Shown here piece after piece: positions 34,351 to 46,547 of a stretch of 64,000 bases of DNA. Source of the stretch: Argentina anserina (Eukaryota; Streptophyta; Magnoliopsida; Rosales; Rosaceae). The position numbers and the translations under genes are program-made. The stretch lies in assembly GCF_933775445.1 (NCBI RefSeq), contig NC_065878.1, positions 2,502,001 through 2,566,000 on the forward strand, read 5' to 3'. The notes beneath the pieces are model-generated. The model saw only the letters and a list, made by a program, of their open reading frames with translations. It had not been told where the DNA came from and did no database searches. Each line of letters begins with the position of its first letter. Position 1 is the first letter of the stretch.

Positions 34351-37300
34351 CCAGTTTGATTATAGAAGAAGGAACCAACTTGAACTTTAGCGCCTCTCTA
34401 AATGCAATAAAAGCTTCTTTACTCTTCCCTTTTATCATATGCCTGCATAATTGATACAGCAAGACTTAAAATATTGTTGAGAAGAGCTGCTAGAATACAA
34501 ATTATCAATTGTGGAGTATCATCATGTATAATCAGATAATAAACATAATCAAAATGACCCATTATTCATTAAAGTATCACTTATAATGCATGGACTACAC
34601 AGAACAAGTTCTATAGGTATTTCTGGTTCAAATCCCTAAACCTTAGAGCTTGAACATTTAAAAAGGAAAAAGGTGAGTCCAGTGGAAAGTAGTCGACATC
34701 GTGTAAACACAAATTTTATCAAGTATATTCCAAAAAGAAAAAGAAAAAAAAAAGTGGGATACAACCCCTGCTAAAAGAATTTAACAAAAAGTTTCGGTGA
34801 TACTTTCTATTTCTATACATAGCTGATGACCCTATTAATTATCGAACATCTAACTTCAGATATTGAATCTAATATATTGTTAAATATTAACAATAACCAG
34901 ACAGAACTAAAAAGAAACTCGGAATGGACATGCAAGGGGAAAATGACATACAAACAGGCAACATTATTCCATGCCTCCCCATTTTCAGGATCAAGCTGAA
35001 CAGCCCGAGTAAAGCCATCTAGTGCCTTCTCAATATCCCTATCCTGTAATATTGTATAGCCACTCAGCGAAAAGTTCAACAATTGCAGAAAAGACAAATG
35101 GTAAAATAGGTGCATGACGTAGTATCCCTATTACCATTGCGACACGTGATAGCATGTGTATAATGATAATATTAGAAAATAACTAAAACTAGTAACATAA
35201 CATTTTACGGATCAAATAAGCTACCTTTAATGCAGCAGCCCCCAGTGCAAACCAACCATCAGGAAACAGAGAATTCAAGGCCATAGCAGACTCCCTGGAT
35301 ATGACATACAGAATACCATCGCCATCAATATCGTTAATGGGAAAACGAGAACAAGACTATTTAAACAAGAGTTGTGAAGATCATCAACCAAACAAATTCA
35401 TATGTAGAAAGCAGAGAGGATGAGAAAGGCCTGAAAGATCAAATACCACAGAAGTTTTGATATTCTATATTCCCCCCTGTTGTATGCACTGCGTGCAAGA
35501 GACCGCTGTAATGCAGAACAAGTAATATTAGGAAAAGTGGAAAAGTCAATAGAATTGATTGAGGAAGCGTATGATGTAGGATGGCATCACCTTAGCCCGG
35601 GCTGATCTATCATTTGAAACTTCAAGGGCCTTTTTGAAACAGGCATCATCATTAGTAACATCACCCAGTGAGCACCTACAAAACGTTTCCAAGTAAGCAA
35701 AATTATGTGGTCTAAATACTGTCATGCACATATTAAGATTTGTTGGTGAACGGGCGTAGAAAAGAATAACTAAGAGAATCAAAATTCATACACATTGATG
35801 TGTCTATAGATACAAGTATGATGGGCTTACATATGCTAAAAACAAAACTGTATTCATTCGCTAAACAAAATTGAAAGGAAGCCCTACACATACCATAACC
35901 TGGGGTCATTAGGTGATACAGAAAGCCGTGTCTTGATCAGTTCAACAGCCGCTGCTTTTTTCTCCATTAAGCTGTTTCCGATATAATATCTCACATGATT
36001 CAGTTTGGAAGCGAAGCATGAAAATTAAAAATAATACATAAAAGAGGAAAAAGGCTTTTTGATGCGTTGCTTCATACCTATAGCAGAATATTAGGTTATC
36101 CCATAATTCCAGGTCCTCGAAAATTTTGACTGCCTCTCCTACCAGACCACAACGAATACAAAGTTCACCGTATTCCCTAAAATGGAACAAGAGCACGGAA
36201 CAGCAAGCATTGTTAATAACAAACAACAAGACAGGAAAAATAGAAATCAGAAGTCAACGAAAGACAGAGGATATACTTCCGCAAGGCTGAAATTGTAGGG
36301 TTATATATCCCATAGCAGAAAGGAATCCTTTCTGCCACTCCTGGAGTGAGCTTGTTGATACCCTGAACCTGAAATAACAATCTTTTTCTGAGTTTCTACT
36401 GTAAAAATTGAAAATATAAAAATATATAAAAAATAAAACAAGCCTTTTCCACAACACTAACTGGGGATGTTGAAGTACTAGAGATAGAAAACAATAACAC
36501 CCCAGGCACTGATGGTTCAAAGTCAACGTGTTAAGAGAAGGAGAGATCAGAAAAATGCTTGATCCACCAAACAGCTTAAAGTAATGAAAACCACTGTCTT
36601 AAAGTTATACTTAATTTATGTATATAAAGTATATGATTACATGCTTATCTACAACATTCATTAATAAGTTGCACAGCTTGTAATCATAATTTTGGCATAT
36701 ATAAGCGATACTATAAGAAAGTAAATTACGTAGGTGATTATAAATGACAATTCTTGAAATTTAAAATCAAATTTTCTTTAACATTTTCCGACAAGAATGT
36801 CTCAAGTACTTCGCAGAGCTTGCATTAGGCCCTCACTTCTAACAGTTTTGAGCTACTAATTAAAATGGAACAGTAGATTTGGATAATCCACTCGAGCTGG
36901 ATATATTTAAAAATAGAGATGAGCACTGAATAAGAAAAGCAGATAATAGCCATGGTACCATTTCGTATCTTCAATAAAGATGCCAGACCATACCAATGAT
37001 TCCATCATCATCAAAGCACGTTCCTTGGTGTGACTGCGTGTTGACTCCCACCGAATACGTAGGGCATCACAGCACCGTCGTATCTGATGAAAGGTAAAGA
37101 ATTACATAATTTAAAGAGAAAAATTTAAGATCAACAATAAACCAATTAAGGGTAAGTTCTAGGAACACACCATTGCAGTTCAGGACTAAAGATTTCATGA
37201 AGCAACCTTATTTCAGTATCAGTCATTAAAAGTATGCAGATCTACATAGGATATATGCTCATTTCAGATTATCCATGTTTCTGGGCCTTGTAATTGTAGA

Positions 37301-40300
37301 ACACTAAACTTACATGATCTATACCTTATAGTGAGTCAACACCTAAATTTATGTCAAGCGAATTAGAGTGGAGTTTCATTGTCAGGAACTCTCTTACAAC
37401 CAATACAACCGCTTTGATGGCATTCCAAGTAGTATTTTCATAGCTACTAATACTACTACCAGATATATCAAGTTTAAACAGCAAGATATATCAAGTCTAC
37501 ATAGGATATATGCTCATTTCAGATTATCCATGTTTCTGGGCCTTGTAATTGTAGAACACTAAACTTACATGATCTATACCTTATAGTGAGTCAACACCTA
37601 AATTTATGTCAAGCGAATTAGAGTGGAGTTTCATTGTCAGGAACTCTCTTACAACCAATACAACCGCTTTGATGACATTCCAAGTAGTAATATTACTACC
37701 AGATATATCAAGTTTAAACAGCAAGATAAATCATACTGAAACTAACCTAAAAACAACTCAGAAAAGATACTTTCAGTTCCATTGTCTTACACACCATATC
37801 AAACTTTCACAATATGGAACAACATTTATACTCGTCGCCCAAAAGAATGATGGCCTAAAAGTGACAAAATATAGTGAAATTTAAATGTCATTAGTACAAA
37901 AAAAAAATCGATACTTACAATAAAATTAGATGATAGCTGAGAATCAATTGCCTCAATGTATGGAGCCATTTCCCATCCTGAAAAATAAAAGTTTGGGTTG
38001 GTGAATAATCAGAAGTCGGAACATAAATATATTAGTATGAAAAACTAATGTTCATGAAGAATAAAACATTAAAACTAGTTTGAATGATGAATAAGTTCAA
38101 TGTAGAATGTCATAACAATATGGCCAACATATTTTGATTACTATTACCAGCTATACATGGAATTTCTAAAGAAAGAGTCCTCAAAATATGAACATCAATA
38201 AGATCATAAATTCACTTATATTAAGATACAAGGTCACCTTCTCAATTGTAAATGTCTATGGTTCCCTTCACCAACAAGGGCTAAGACTCGGGTTTTTAAG
38301 TAAATTCAATTTTCTATCAGAAGTAGAAACTCGAATATGTACCATTAAGAACTCTTCTACTACATGAACAGACTCAACCATACAAATCCCTAAAAAGAAA
38401 TAAATAACAATTAATAAAGGATACTTACTCTGCATCTCATCATGTCGCGTGCTCTTTTCAATTAAAAGGCATTTAGCCAGGATTACTGCCTGATGGATCG
38501 CACTCAAAGCGTCAGTAGTAGTACCACCAACTTGAATGCCCTCTGATATAATTCCAGAATTGCTCTCATTCTCTACCAACCTTGGAGTCAATAATATATC
38601 AGATGCCTCATGGGATGGCTGATCAGATGTATCATTGCTGCTGATAGAATCGTATATATGGGAGCTAGGGCTTACAGAGGGACAGAGCGGCCCAGTCTTG
38701 GACAAAGTTGTGTCCGCTAAAAGAACCATTTGTGCTTTTGGTTCAACCTTTACAATGAAATGATGTGCAAAGGTAAGCAGCAAATCTGAAGATGTAAATA
38801 CAACGTTTTACACACATTCAACATTACCTGATGTATGGTACGGAACCCAAGAACCCCGGTAACTGAAAGCTTTAATCCTGCTGCTGCTTCAGCTGAGTCA
38901 AAAAGCAACCTGATACCGAACAGTTGACCCCCGAAAAAAGGAAAAATTATTAAAGAAAAAAATGAATCAAGAAAGTATAAGAAAAACACAATCATCCTCT
39001 CATTATTTTAATAGATGGCCCTGTTTTCATAGTAGGTTACAAGAAAGTACATGCACTTGAACCAAAAAATCACCAGCAAGATCTCCATTAAAACTCAGTA
39101 TCTCACCTGCAGGAATCAACTCGTGCATAAATGTACTCTACCATTCCAGCTTCCAGGTGAATCACTGAGACAAGTGTTGCACCCTCGCCATTACACAAAT
39201 CGCTACCCCAATAACTTGTTACTTTCTCCAAGGTGCCAAAATGATTCAAAGATTCACTTGTGTAGACATGCAAAAGGTCGAACAGAGATGAAGACCGATC
39301 GTCGAGAATGCGCTGATGGAGAAAGGTGACCCTGGCGAGCCACCATGAAAGGCTCCTAATTCCATATGCACAAGACCCACTTCCTTCAAATAACAAATCT
39401 TTCATCTTCATGACCAATATCTTTGCATAAATTATATACTACAAAACAGAATAATGGTCCACATGTCAAATAACCGCCAAACATGTAATGTACAATACTT
39501 GGCACTAAACCTAACGATTTGTTTAGACGAGGTGTTTACTTTGAGAAGAGATTTAAAACACATAGATAAAGAATTTCCCAGGAAACAGCCAAATAACAAA
39601 AACCCTACATCAACCCTATCATGTCCCAATTCTCATCTACATATGCTCACAAACTCCCATATATATTTCCAGATGGTTGGTTGACAGAGAAAAAGCTACC
39701 CAACACGGAATATACCTAGAAACACCTTTTTCTGAAACCAACTCACTAGGCGTATCCCATCCAGGTTCAAATGTAGTGATCTGAACACATTTACACAATG
39801 ACTCATAGGAAAACCAAACCGAACCCCCATTTCCCAAGAGCAATGCAAAAGCACATTCACCACTGCTTCAGTGGTTAATTGGTCTTTCTAGTAGGTTATA
39901 CATGGTAGGTAAGATTTGGAGCAGCATCTCCACGAGTAAAGACTCCCTGATCTTCACAAAAAGTACAACTTTTTCTCTGGCAAACAACTAAAGCTTCACG
40001 GCTTCCAAATAACACAAAAGAAATAGCATTTCCTACCTATTAAGGCTAATTTATAACAAACCACTTTAAAATGCAATTCCAAAATTTGCTTCAGAAATTT
40101 CGAATTTGGCGATATATGTACATATTCCGAAACCAGAGCAAGGTTAAATGAATAAATACATAAACAAATAAAAATGAAAAGAAGAGAATACCTGAACATT
40201 ATAGACCTTGCCAAGCAAGTCAGAGCCAGCAGCCATGAGCTGATTACGCGCCCAATTGTCCCACTCATCATCACACAAGGCCACTTCCACCGGCAAAGGA

Positions 40301-40815
40301 CACCTCGGAAACCCCTCCGACGGTCTAGGGTTTCCAATTTCCCCAATTAATATTAGAAATTAAAATAAAAACAATTCATTCAAAATTTGAATCGAACTCG
40401 GAGTCACTCACCCGGTCAAGTTGGACTGAGTGAAAGCGAGCAAGGCGGCGACGGCGACGCAGAGGACGACGACGACTCTATAGGCCTTGTCCTTGTCATT
40501 ATCGTCTTCTTCGGATATGAACGACTCGACGCGGCGGAGCAACTCGGAGTAGACTCGGTCGGGGCCGTAGAGCGAGTCGGAGTCGGCGAGCTTGAAGAGG
40601 AGTCGGTTGGCATCGGCGGAGGTGAGGGCGTCGAGGTACCGGCCGGACTCGATGGAAGTGAGGAGGGAGGCAATGAGAGGGGAGAGGGGGTGAGGGGGTG
40701 AGGATTGATCGGAGGGTGAGGGATTGGGTGGCGGAGGAGGGGAAAGGAGGGTGCAGCGGAGGAGGCGAAGCTCGTAGCGGCGGAGGAGAGAGAGGTCCGG
40801 CGAGGATTCAGACAT
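32019..40815 (-). CDS. TTC27-like tetratricopeptide repeat protein, complete 20-exon gene
   Basis: Minus-strand exons: 40815-40412, 40324-40192, 39420-39107, 38909-38828, 38747-38429, 37977-37919, 37083-36994, 36368-36277, 36176-36078, 35971-35894, 35675-35591, 35505-35447, 35294-35225, 35043-34952, 34442-34380, 34203-34137, 33847-33617, 32824-32708, 32405-32253 and 32114-32019 (stop). Phases join throughout to give about 900 residues. TPR-like helices fill the C-terminal half, for example NRGEYRISKLLWESAMALNS, FPDGWFALGAAALK, AVQLDPENGEAWNNVACL and KSKEAFIAFREALKFK. It matches the TTC27/Emw1 family (Arabidopsis At5g37130 type). Animal TTC27 is reported as an HSP90-linked factor in spliceosomal snRNP assembly; that role here is inference. 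All introns are GT-AG except intron 16, which is GC-AG. Exon 7 contains a tandem-duplication breakpoint, but this copy stays intact. Confidence 0.9.
33848..34136 (-). other. GC-AG intron 16 of the TTC27-like gene
   Basis: The exon ends TCTCAG and the intron begins GCAAGT, the strong context typical of GC donors. It ends TTATAG before GCTCTAGAAGC. No GT in reach keeps both frame and protein similarity. Confidence 0.85.
34271..34346. repeat. Compound (GA)n(GT)n microsatellite
   Basis: It lies in intron 15 of the TTC27-like gene, starting about 34 bp downstream of the exon 15 donor on the minus strand. Confidence 0.95.
37242..37735. repeat. Two imperfect tandem units of about 255 and 239 bp in TTC27 intron 6
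   Basis: Unit 1 (37242-37496) and unit 2 (37497-37735) share the stretch beginning ctacataggatatatgc. They differ mainly by a short deletion near the 'tactactacc' part. The same pair recurs at 46719-47212 in the second large copy. Confidence 0.9.
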
Positions 40816-41388
40816 GTTGTCAGGAACTAATACTAGAGGGGGAAGGGAATTTGGAGGGTTAGGGTTTTAGAAAAAGAAAGGGTTTTATTTATTGAGAGTG
40901 TTCCGAAATGAACCGGACCGGGCCGGCTGCTTTTGACACGGTTCAGTAAGCAGTTCAGTAATGTATAATCTCGCCTAAACGTTAAGAGCAGTCTAGCGTT
41001 TGAGGTTTCTACATTTACAAATGGTAGTTGAGACTATGCATTTGAGTTCAGAGTGCAGGGTTTAGGGCATATGAACTCATGAGCTTAGTATATGGTGTTG
41101 GGAAAATTAGAAATTGCAGCACAACTTGGTGTGACAATTCGTAAATGTACTTTGAAATCAACCGCTCTAAGCTCATTCTCATTCTCTACTTTTTTTATTT
41201 TTTATTTTTCATCAAAATGAGGGCAAGTTGGTTGAAAAAAAATAACCTGCGATCATGGAAATAAGATGAAATCTAGTTTCAGAGCATAAATTATACCGAT
41301 AGATTGTAATGAGCACATGATTGTATCAACAAATCAAAAAGGAGATTAACAAAGGCTAGTTTCCAAAATTGTAAAAAACTTTGAAGTA
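40816..41388 (-). promoter_or_regulatory. TTC27 promoter/leader region with telo-box
   Basis: The minus strand carries AAACCCTAA at 40867-40859, 44 bp upstream of the TTC27 ATG. Telo-boxes are known near the start sites of many plant ribosome-biogenesis and translation genes. The stretch also contains the IMP4 3' flank. The second copy is at 50293-50865, with the telo-box at 50336-50344. Confidence 0.6.
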
Positions 41389-42293
41389 TCAGTTCCCTAA
41401 AAACTTCTGTTTCTTGGCAGTGTTCATGTAAGGTTTGAGAACCCATTCATTCTGCGCTTCATTCTGATCTACTGTCCCCAACTTAATCTGCAACAGAAAG
41501 CCAGAAAGTTAACAAGGTTATATCAATGAAACTTCCCAGAAGAACATCCACAAAAATGAAATCTCATATGGGTACTAGATATAATATGGCTCATAAGCAA
41601 AGAAAACTGTCGTTCTCCATCAATAGATGAAACTGGCCAGCTGTTTACACACACCACTTCGATCCTGAGGTGACTTTTTGGGTTGTACTCATTTTGATTT
41701 TAACTTTAAAAGTGAAACATTATTCCAACCATTGAAAATGATTGCTTGGTATGGTACATGCGCATTTCCGGTCTTAGGCGGTGTTTGGGTTGAGCAAAGA
41801 TGAGAGAGAGAGAGAGCTGTTGTTGAAACAATGTCTATTAGATGCCCCGTGTGGTGTGGATGTAAAATACTAACCTTGAAAAGTTTCAATTCAAACCGGG
41901 GACCAATCTCTTTCAGCTCAATGGATTTAGGACCTCCAGGCTTGTCATAAATATGATGCCTGTAAGTTCTCAAATTGTTAAAACGTGTGTGCACACTTGA
42001 GGCAGAGCAGATTAATAGATCAGAAAATATCACTAAGTTATATGCTGGATACAAAGGTACAACTACTTACTAAATCAATACTAAAAAGTGAATCAGACAA
42101 CAAACCTGAATGAAATGTAGTCCTGGTCATTTGTGAAAGTGATTATGCGTTTTGTATCTGGCTTTGGCACCGGAAAAAGATGCTTTAGAATATTTGATGT
42201 CCGCTCTCCCAACTATCAAACAATCAACAATCAAGAAAAGATAAATATATAACAAAAAAGTTAATAGCATGCCAAAATTGATGTGACTGTGTT

Positions 42294-42334
<41 letters not shown>

Positions 42335-45300
42335 AGCTGTGTCCCAGTATATTACCATCAAAATATGTGACTGAAGCACCAAAATGAAATTAAGTAGGAA
42401 AAATGGTACTTCTAGCAGGTAAACTTGAATTTCATTGTTCTTAAAGACATATTACTATCTTTAAACAATTATGTTGCCAGTATACTTGGTATAGTAAAGT
42501 GTGCAGAGAATAATAAAGATAGAGTAGAAATCTTTAGATGATATATGTGACTGAAGCACCAAAATGAAATTAAGTAGGAAAAATGGTGCTTCTAACAGCT
42601 AAACTTGATTTTCATTGTTCATAAAGACATGATATATGATACCTTAGTTGTGAAATTATTAATTATCAAATGTGGATAAGCCTGCGGCACCGTTCCCATG
42701 GCTTTCTTGTCCTTGATGTCATGTCTTGACACCTATAAGTAGAAAATTAGTATCAAACTGCCCGCTAAAAAACAAATGAAGAAAAAGAAGGGCAAGATTA
42801 AACATAAACAATCAAAATAGCATGGTGCACCATTAATGTTGATCTGTATCAACAACTACCTCTCCCTATGATATTTTTAAATGTTATTTGCATCAGGAGC
42901 TGCTACATTAATGGATTTTCCTGGATTAACTGGGCAGAAAATAGTGGTCCATGGATTTTATTTGGGTTGGTCAAATTTTTTGCTTGATTTCCAATCTGGG
43001 ATCCAAGTCATTTGATTATTGCACTCAGTAAACTACAGCTTCCAGTAGTTGTAAAGCTTTGACGTTTTTGGTGGGTTCAAATAAACAATTTACCTTTCCA
43101 GTATAACTAACCCTTGATATAACTAACATATCTCTTCCATATGTGCTGTTTACAGTGACCAAAAACCGTAAATCTTGTGGCAAAATTAAACCCGCTATAA
43201 CTGAAAAATTGTCAATCACCATTTTGAAACACGGTCTGCCTATTGCTTTGAAATCTATATCAGTGAGTTACTTTTTCCTATATCTACTGCTTAAGTCCCA
43301 ATAAACCTGATGTCATCTGGATTTTTCAGCTGTCTTACATCAGTTAAAATATCAATATATTTCCTGCAATGACACGAAGATTAATGACACTACTTACCAC
43401 ATTGCATAGTTGAAAATAAGCCGTTGGTCCAAAAGGAAGGTGGCATACAATCAAACCATCAGGTTTACCACGATGTTCATGTACCAACACAAGATCTGAG
43501 TAGTCATGTGCACGACAACTTTCAACAATTTCAGAAATAACCTGCATAGTTTGGATTTAAAAAAAAGTTATAGTTCTCAACAATAGAAGATGGCCAACAG
43601 TATTTCTATAACCTATAGTCCACATACCAGGTAACACTACCCAACTTTTATCTCAGATAACACTAGGACAAATTTTATCCTCTGCATTTCTCCAGTGTTA
43701 TCAATTTTTTACTTTATTTTATCTTATCTTTCATTTTGTCTATACTTCTTGCGGACTCAAGTAATGCCCCAAGGAGACCTCTTAAGAGGATTTTATAAGT
43801 TATGAAAGAGCAGTTATTGTTTTAAAAGAAGAATTCAGGATAAGAAGTAAACAATATAGCTCAATGATCCACAAATTTCAACATAATTGAAGAGTCAAAA
43901 CTGTCCGTGATGTAATTACCAAAGTTACCTTGCTAAGATGAAATACAAGTGTAGAATATCGTTTATGAATAAGGCAGGGAAGAAAAAAAATTATGATGTT
44001 CCAAACAAATCACACTGAGACAATTAGCTTCAGTACTTAAGGATGAATTCATATGGACATAAAGGACATGACTAGCAGACAGCTAGCAAGTCCTATGGTT
44101 GTAAATAAAAGAATTATGGAAGTGAAGACCAGAAACAATATAGGCCAATATTTTCACAGAATAAGAAGAGAATTCCAAGGTGTAATATGTGTATTGGTAT
44201 ATTTCAAATCCATGTTCATATTTTAAATCTCCACATAAGAGCTACACAAGTAAACTTCGAAATTGTCGTCCAAATGCAATATTAAGAAACCGCAATACAT
44301 TAAAAGACAATCAGGAAAATAATTTTTTTTAAAGATAATCTGCAAAACAGCACGCTAACCTGACCACCACGATTCACTACTTGTGCATTAGGAAATACAA
44401 GTTTCAGTTCCTGCAGCGACATTTATAATAAAAAAATGTTAATAAAACTACAATGCATGATTCAACATGAAAAGGATGCCGAAAGTGCATCTAAATGACT
44501 AATTAATATGATCTGCAAAGAAAAAAGAGGCCAGGCCAACCTTTGTGAACTGTATTAGTGGAGCACTCGGATCTCGGGAAGTAGTTAGCAAAATTTTGGG
44601 ATCTCTTTCTGATGCTTTGGCATACTCATCATCAATATGTGTCCTTGGGACTAGAGTTTAGAAAATGCATGATGAATCAACAGCGAGATAAATCGTACAA
44701 AGAAAAATCAAATAACAATCACACGTAAAATTATATATCATATATTTATCAACTGCATGTTAAGGAGCAACTTAAAAGATTTCAAGTACACTAGAGTGAA
44801 AACCCATCTACTTTCTGTTAAACCAGAGTCCAGAACTACATATTAACTGTAATCCCCATCAGTTTGGAATGAGATAAAATTGAGTTTTCTTGAAGGCTTG
44901 GAGAGTTGCATCTCTTCTACCCTATTCTCTGTCTTCTCTACCCTAAAATCTACTCCTTAATTTCTTTAAAACCTCAGCAGCTAAAACCTTTACTTTCTGC
45001 AACTTTAAATTTTACAACACGCATCCAAAATCATCAAAACCTTGCGGTTCAACCTTGGAGCTTTCTTTGTTTATATATTTACTTCTCTAGAAGAACAGAG
45101 GCATCAAACACAACATTTTCCTTCCTCATTAATCGAACTCGTACTAGATCATCAAAACATCAGCCCAGGTATCTCCAGTACCGGATTCAATTCCCAAATG
45201 ATCATCTCTCTAGTATATTACCAACAAAACCTGAAAAACTACTGCAATTTACCGCTTCTATTTAACAACAAAAACTAAAATCACTACAATTTCAATTAAC

Positions 45301-45653
45301 TGCCATCTGAAAAACAAAAAAGGTTCAAGCTTCAAACAGTAATTGCATTCAGTTAGACTACCAGCAGTGTTCTCATCTTCGAGATCGATTTCTTGACGAA
45401 GCTTGGCCTCCTCATTTCGAAGCTCAGTCGGAATCGGTTTTCCCTCTGCAAAATTTGAACAAAACAATCAGAAATCGACCGACCCCAAAATAAAAATCAA
45501 ATCTTTGAGCTGAAAAAAAAATGAAGAAACCCTAAATTTACCTTGTAGGGCTTCTCGAATCTTGCGCTTCTTCTCGTACTGGGTGCGTTCTACGGTCTCT
45601 TTACTCTTCCGGAACAAGTACTCCTTCTCTAACCTCGTGTTTCTCCTCAACAT
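41389..45653 (-). CDS. IMP4: U3 snoRNP protein IMP4, copy 1, complete
   Basis: Nine minus-strand exons: 45653-45542, 45445-45362, 44650-44541, 44410-44360, 43541-43398, 42732-42643, 42212-42106, 41959-41875 and 41487-41389 (stop). All introns are GT-AG and phases match, giving 293 residues, close to the family length of about 290-300. The product starts MLRRNTRLEKEYLFRKS. The Brix domain includes LLTTSRDPSAPLIQFTKEL, NRGGQVISEIVESC, DLVLVHEHRGKPDGLIVCHL, FGPTAYFQL, HLFPVPKPDTKRIITF and RHHIYDKPGG. IMP4 acts with IMP3 and MPP10 in the nucleolar small-subunit processome for pre-18S rRNA cleavage. A CCCTAAA-type telomeric motif lies about 50-57 bp upstream of the ATG. Its upstream DNA now contains only a truncated MITE and the duplication junction. 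Confidence 0.95.
42293..42335. repeat. (GT)n(GA)n microsatellite in an IMP4 intron
   Basis: Alternating GT then GA in intron 6 of IMP4 copy 1. An equally long array sits at 51770-51812 in copy 2. Confidence 0.95.
42363..42628. repeat. 88-bp direct repeat, two copies 178 bp apart
   Basis: Both units begin atatgtgactgaagcacc and end aaagacat (42363-42450 and 42541-42628) with a few differences. They lie in IMP4 intron 6. The pair recurs at 51840-52105. Confidence 0.92.
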
Positions 45654-45823
45654 TTTTGCAAGGGAATTACAGCGATTTGGATGCTCTCGCTGGTTTTGGG
45701 GTTTAGGGTTCCTAGGGATTTTCGGCTCCTCTTCTGATTCAGCGTCAGGGTTTTAGGACAAGAGCAAAGGCGAACGACGCCGTTCCTAGCTACCATTTAC
45801 ACACGTTGGCCTCGGGTAAAAAG

Positions 45824-46526
45824 GGCAAAAATGCTGATTTGCAACTCAAATTTGGTTGAAATTGTCAATTTGCACCATAAAATTGTATTAAGTCAATTTA
45901 TCTCCTAAACTTGGTAAAAATTGTCGATTTACACCCCGAACTTACATTTGAGTCAATTTACCACCTAAACTTGGTAAAAAATTGCTGATTTGCACCCTAT
46001 CAGTTAAATTTAATGTTTTCAATCCAATTTTAAGTCGCATGTCATGCATTTAAGGGGCAGTATTGTCATTATATATTTATTCATATTTAATAATGAAATA
46101 AATTAATAAAATTACTTAAGATGAACACTTGTTCCAATGTTTTTTTTCGAAACATGTTATTGATTTATATATTTATTATTTTATGTGATATGGTATGAAA
46201 AGATATTAGAAAAATATAAATAAATAAATACATTGAAAATTAAAAATAAAAGTGTGTTCCGAGAGAATTACTATTCTACCATTGTTTATGTCTTAATCTT
46301 ATTAGGTTTCCTGTTAGAGATAGATTCGCATCTCTGTAATAGATTAGGACTCCGAATCCTACGGGATTGTGGTTATGTAATGTCTATATATTGGCCTCAT
46401 TATCAATCAATAAACGGTTACGTTCTGTTCTATTACGTCGTTATTATTCTCATTTTGTTCCTCCTACAACAATGTGTACATATAAAAATATATTTATACC
46501 CAACACACTATATTTGAATGGGTGGA
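45824..46526. mobile_element. Truncated Mutator-like MITE (left part only)
   Basis: The left terminus GGCAAAAATGCTG follows GGTAAAAAG (45815-45823), as in the complete copy at 55301. The right third and right terminus are missing because the duplication breakpoint cuts here. Confidence 0.9.
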
Positions 46527-46547
46527 AAAGAGAAAAATTTATACCCA
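46527..46547. other. 21-bp templated filler at the duplication junction
   Basis: This sequence belongs to neither copy. Its first 15 bases (aaagagaaaaattta) also occur at 46590-46604 (and 37113-37127). Its last part (tttatacccaa, running into 46548) also occurs at 46493-46503. The two tracts overlap by ttta. This looks like repair synthesis copying local templates. Confidence 0.85.

Larger units (their letters stand above)
37071..46526. repeat. Tandem duplication, copy 1 (9456 bp)
   Basis: Every position I compared recurs at +9477, including all long open frames, introns and a GT/GA microsatellite of equal length. The copy starts inside TTC27 exon 7 (agcaccgtcg) and ends inside a Mutator-like MITE (gggtgga). 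It carries TTC27 exons 1-6 plus the whole IMP4 gene. Confidence 0.97.

Noticed and set aside
40387..40701. Plus-strand Glu/Gly-rich frame opposite TTC27 exon 1 (and 49864-50178)
   Set aside because: This is the antisense shadow of the Ser/Pro-rich first exon on the minus strand, whose frame continues through the splice sites.
46233..46517. 94-codon hydrophobic open frame, repeated at 55710-55994
   Set aside because: It lies inside the Mutator-like MITE and is duplicated with it. Its hydrophobicity comes from T-rich DNA; there is no support for a gene.
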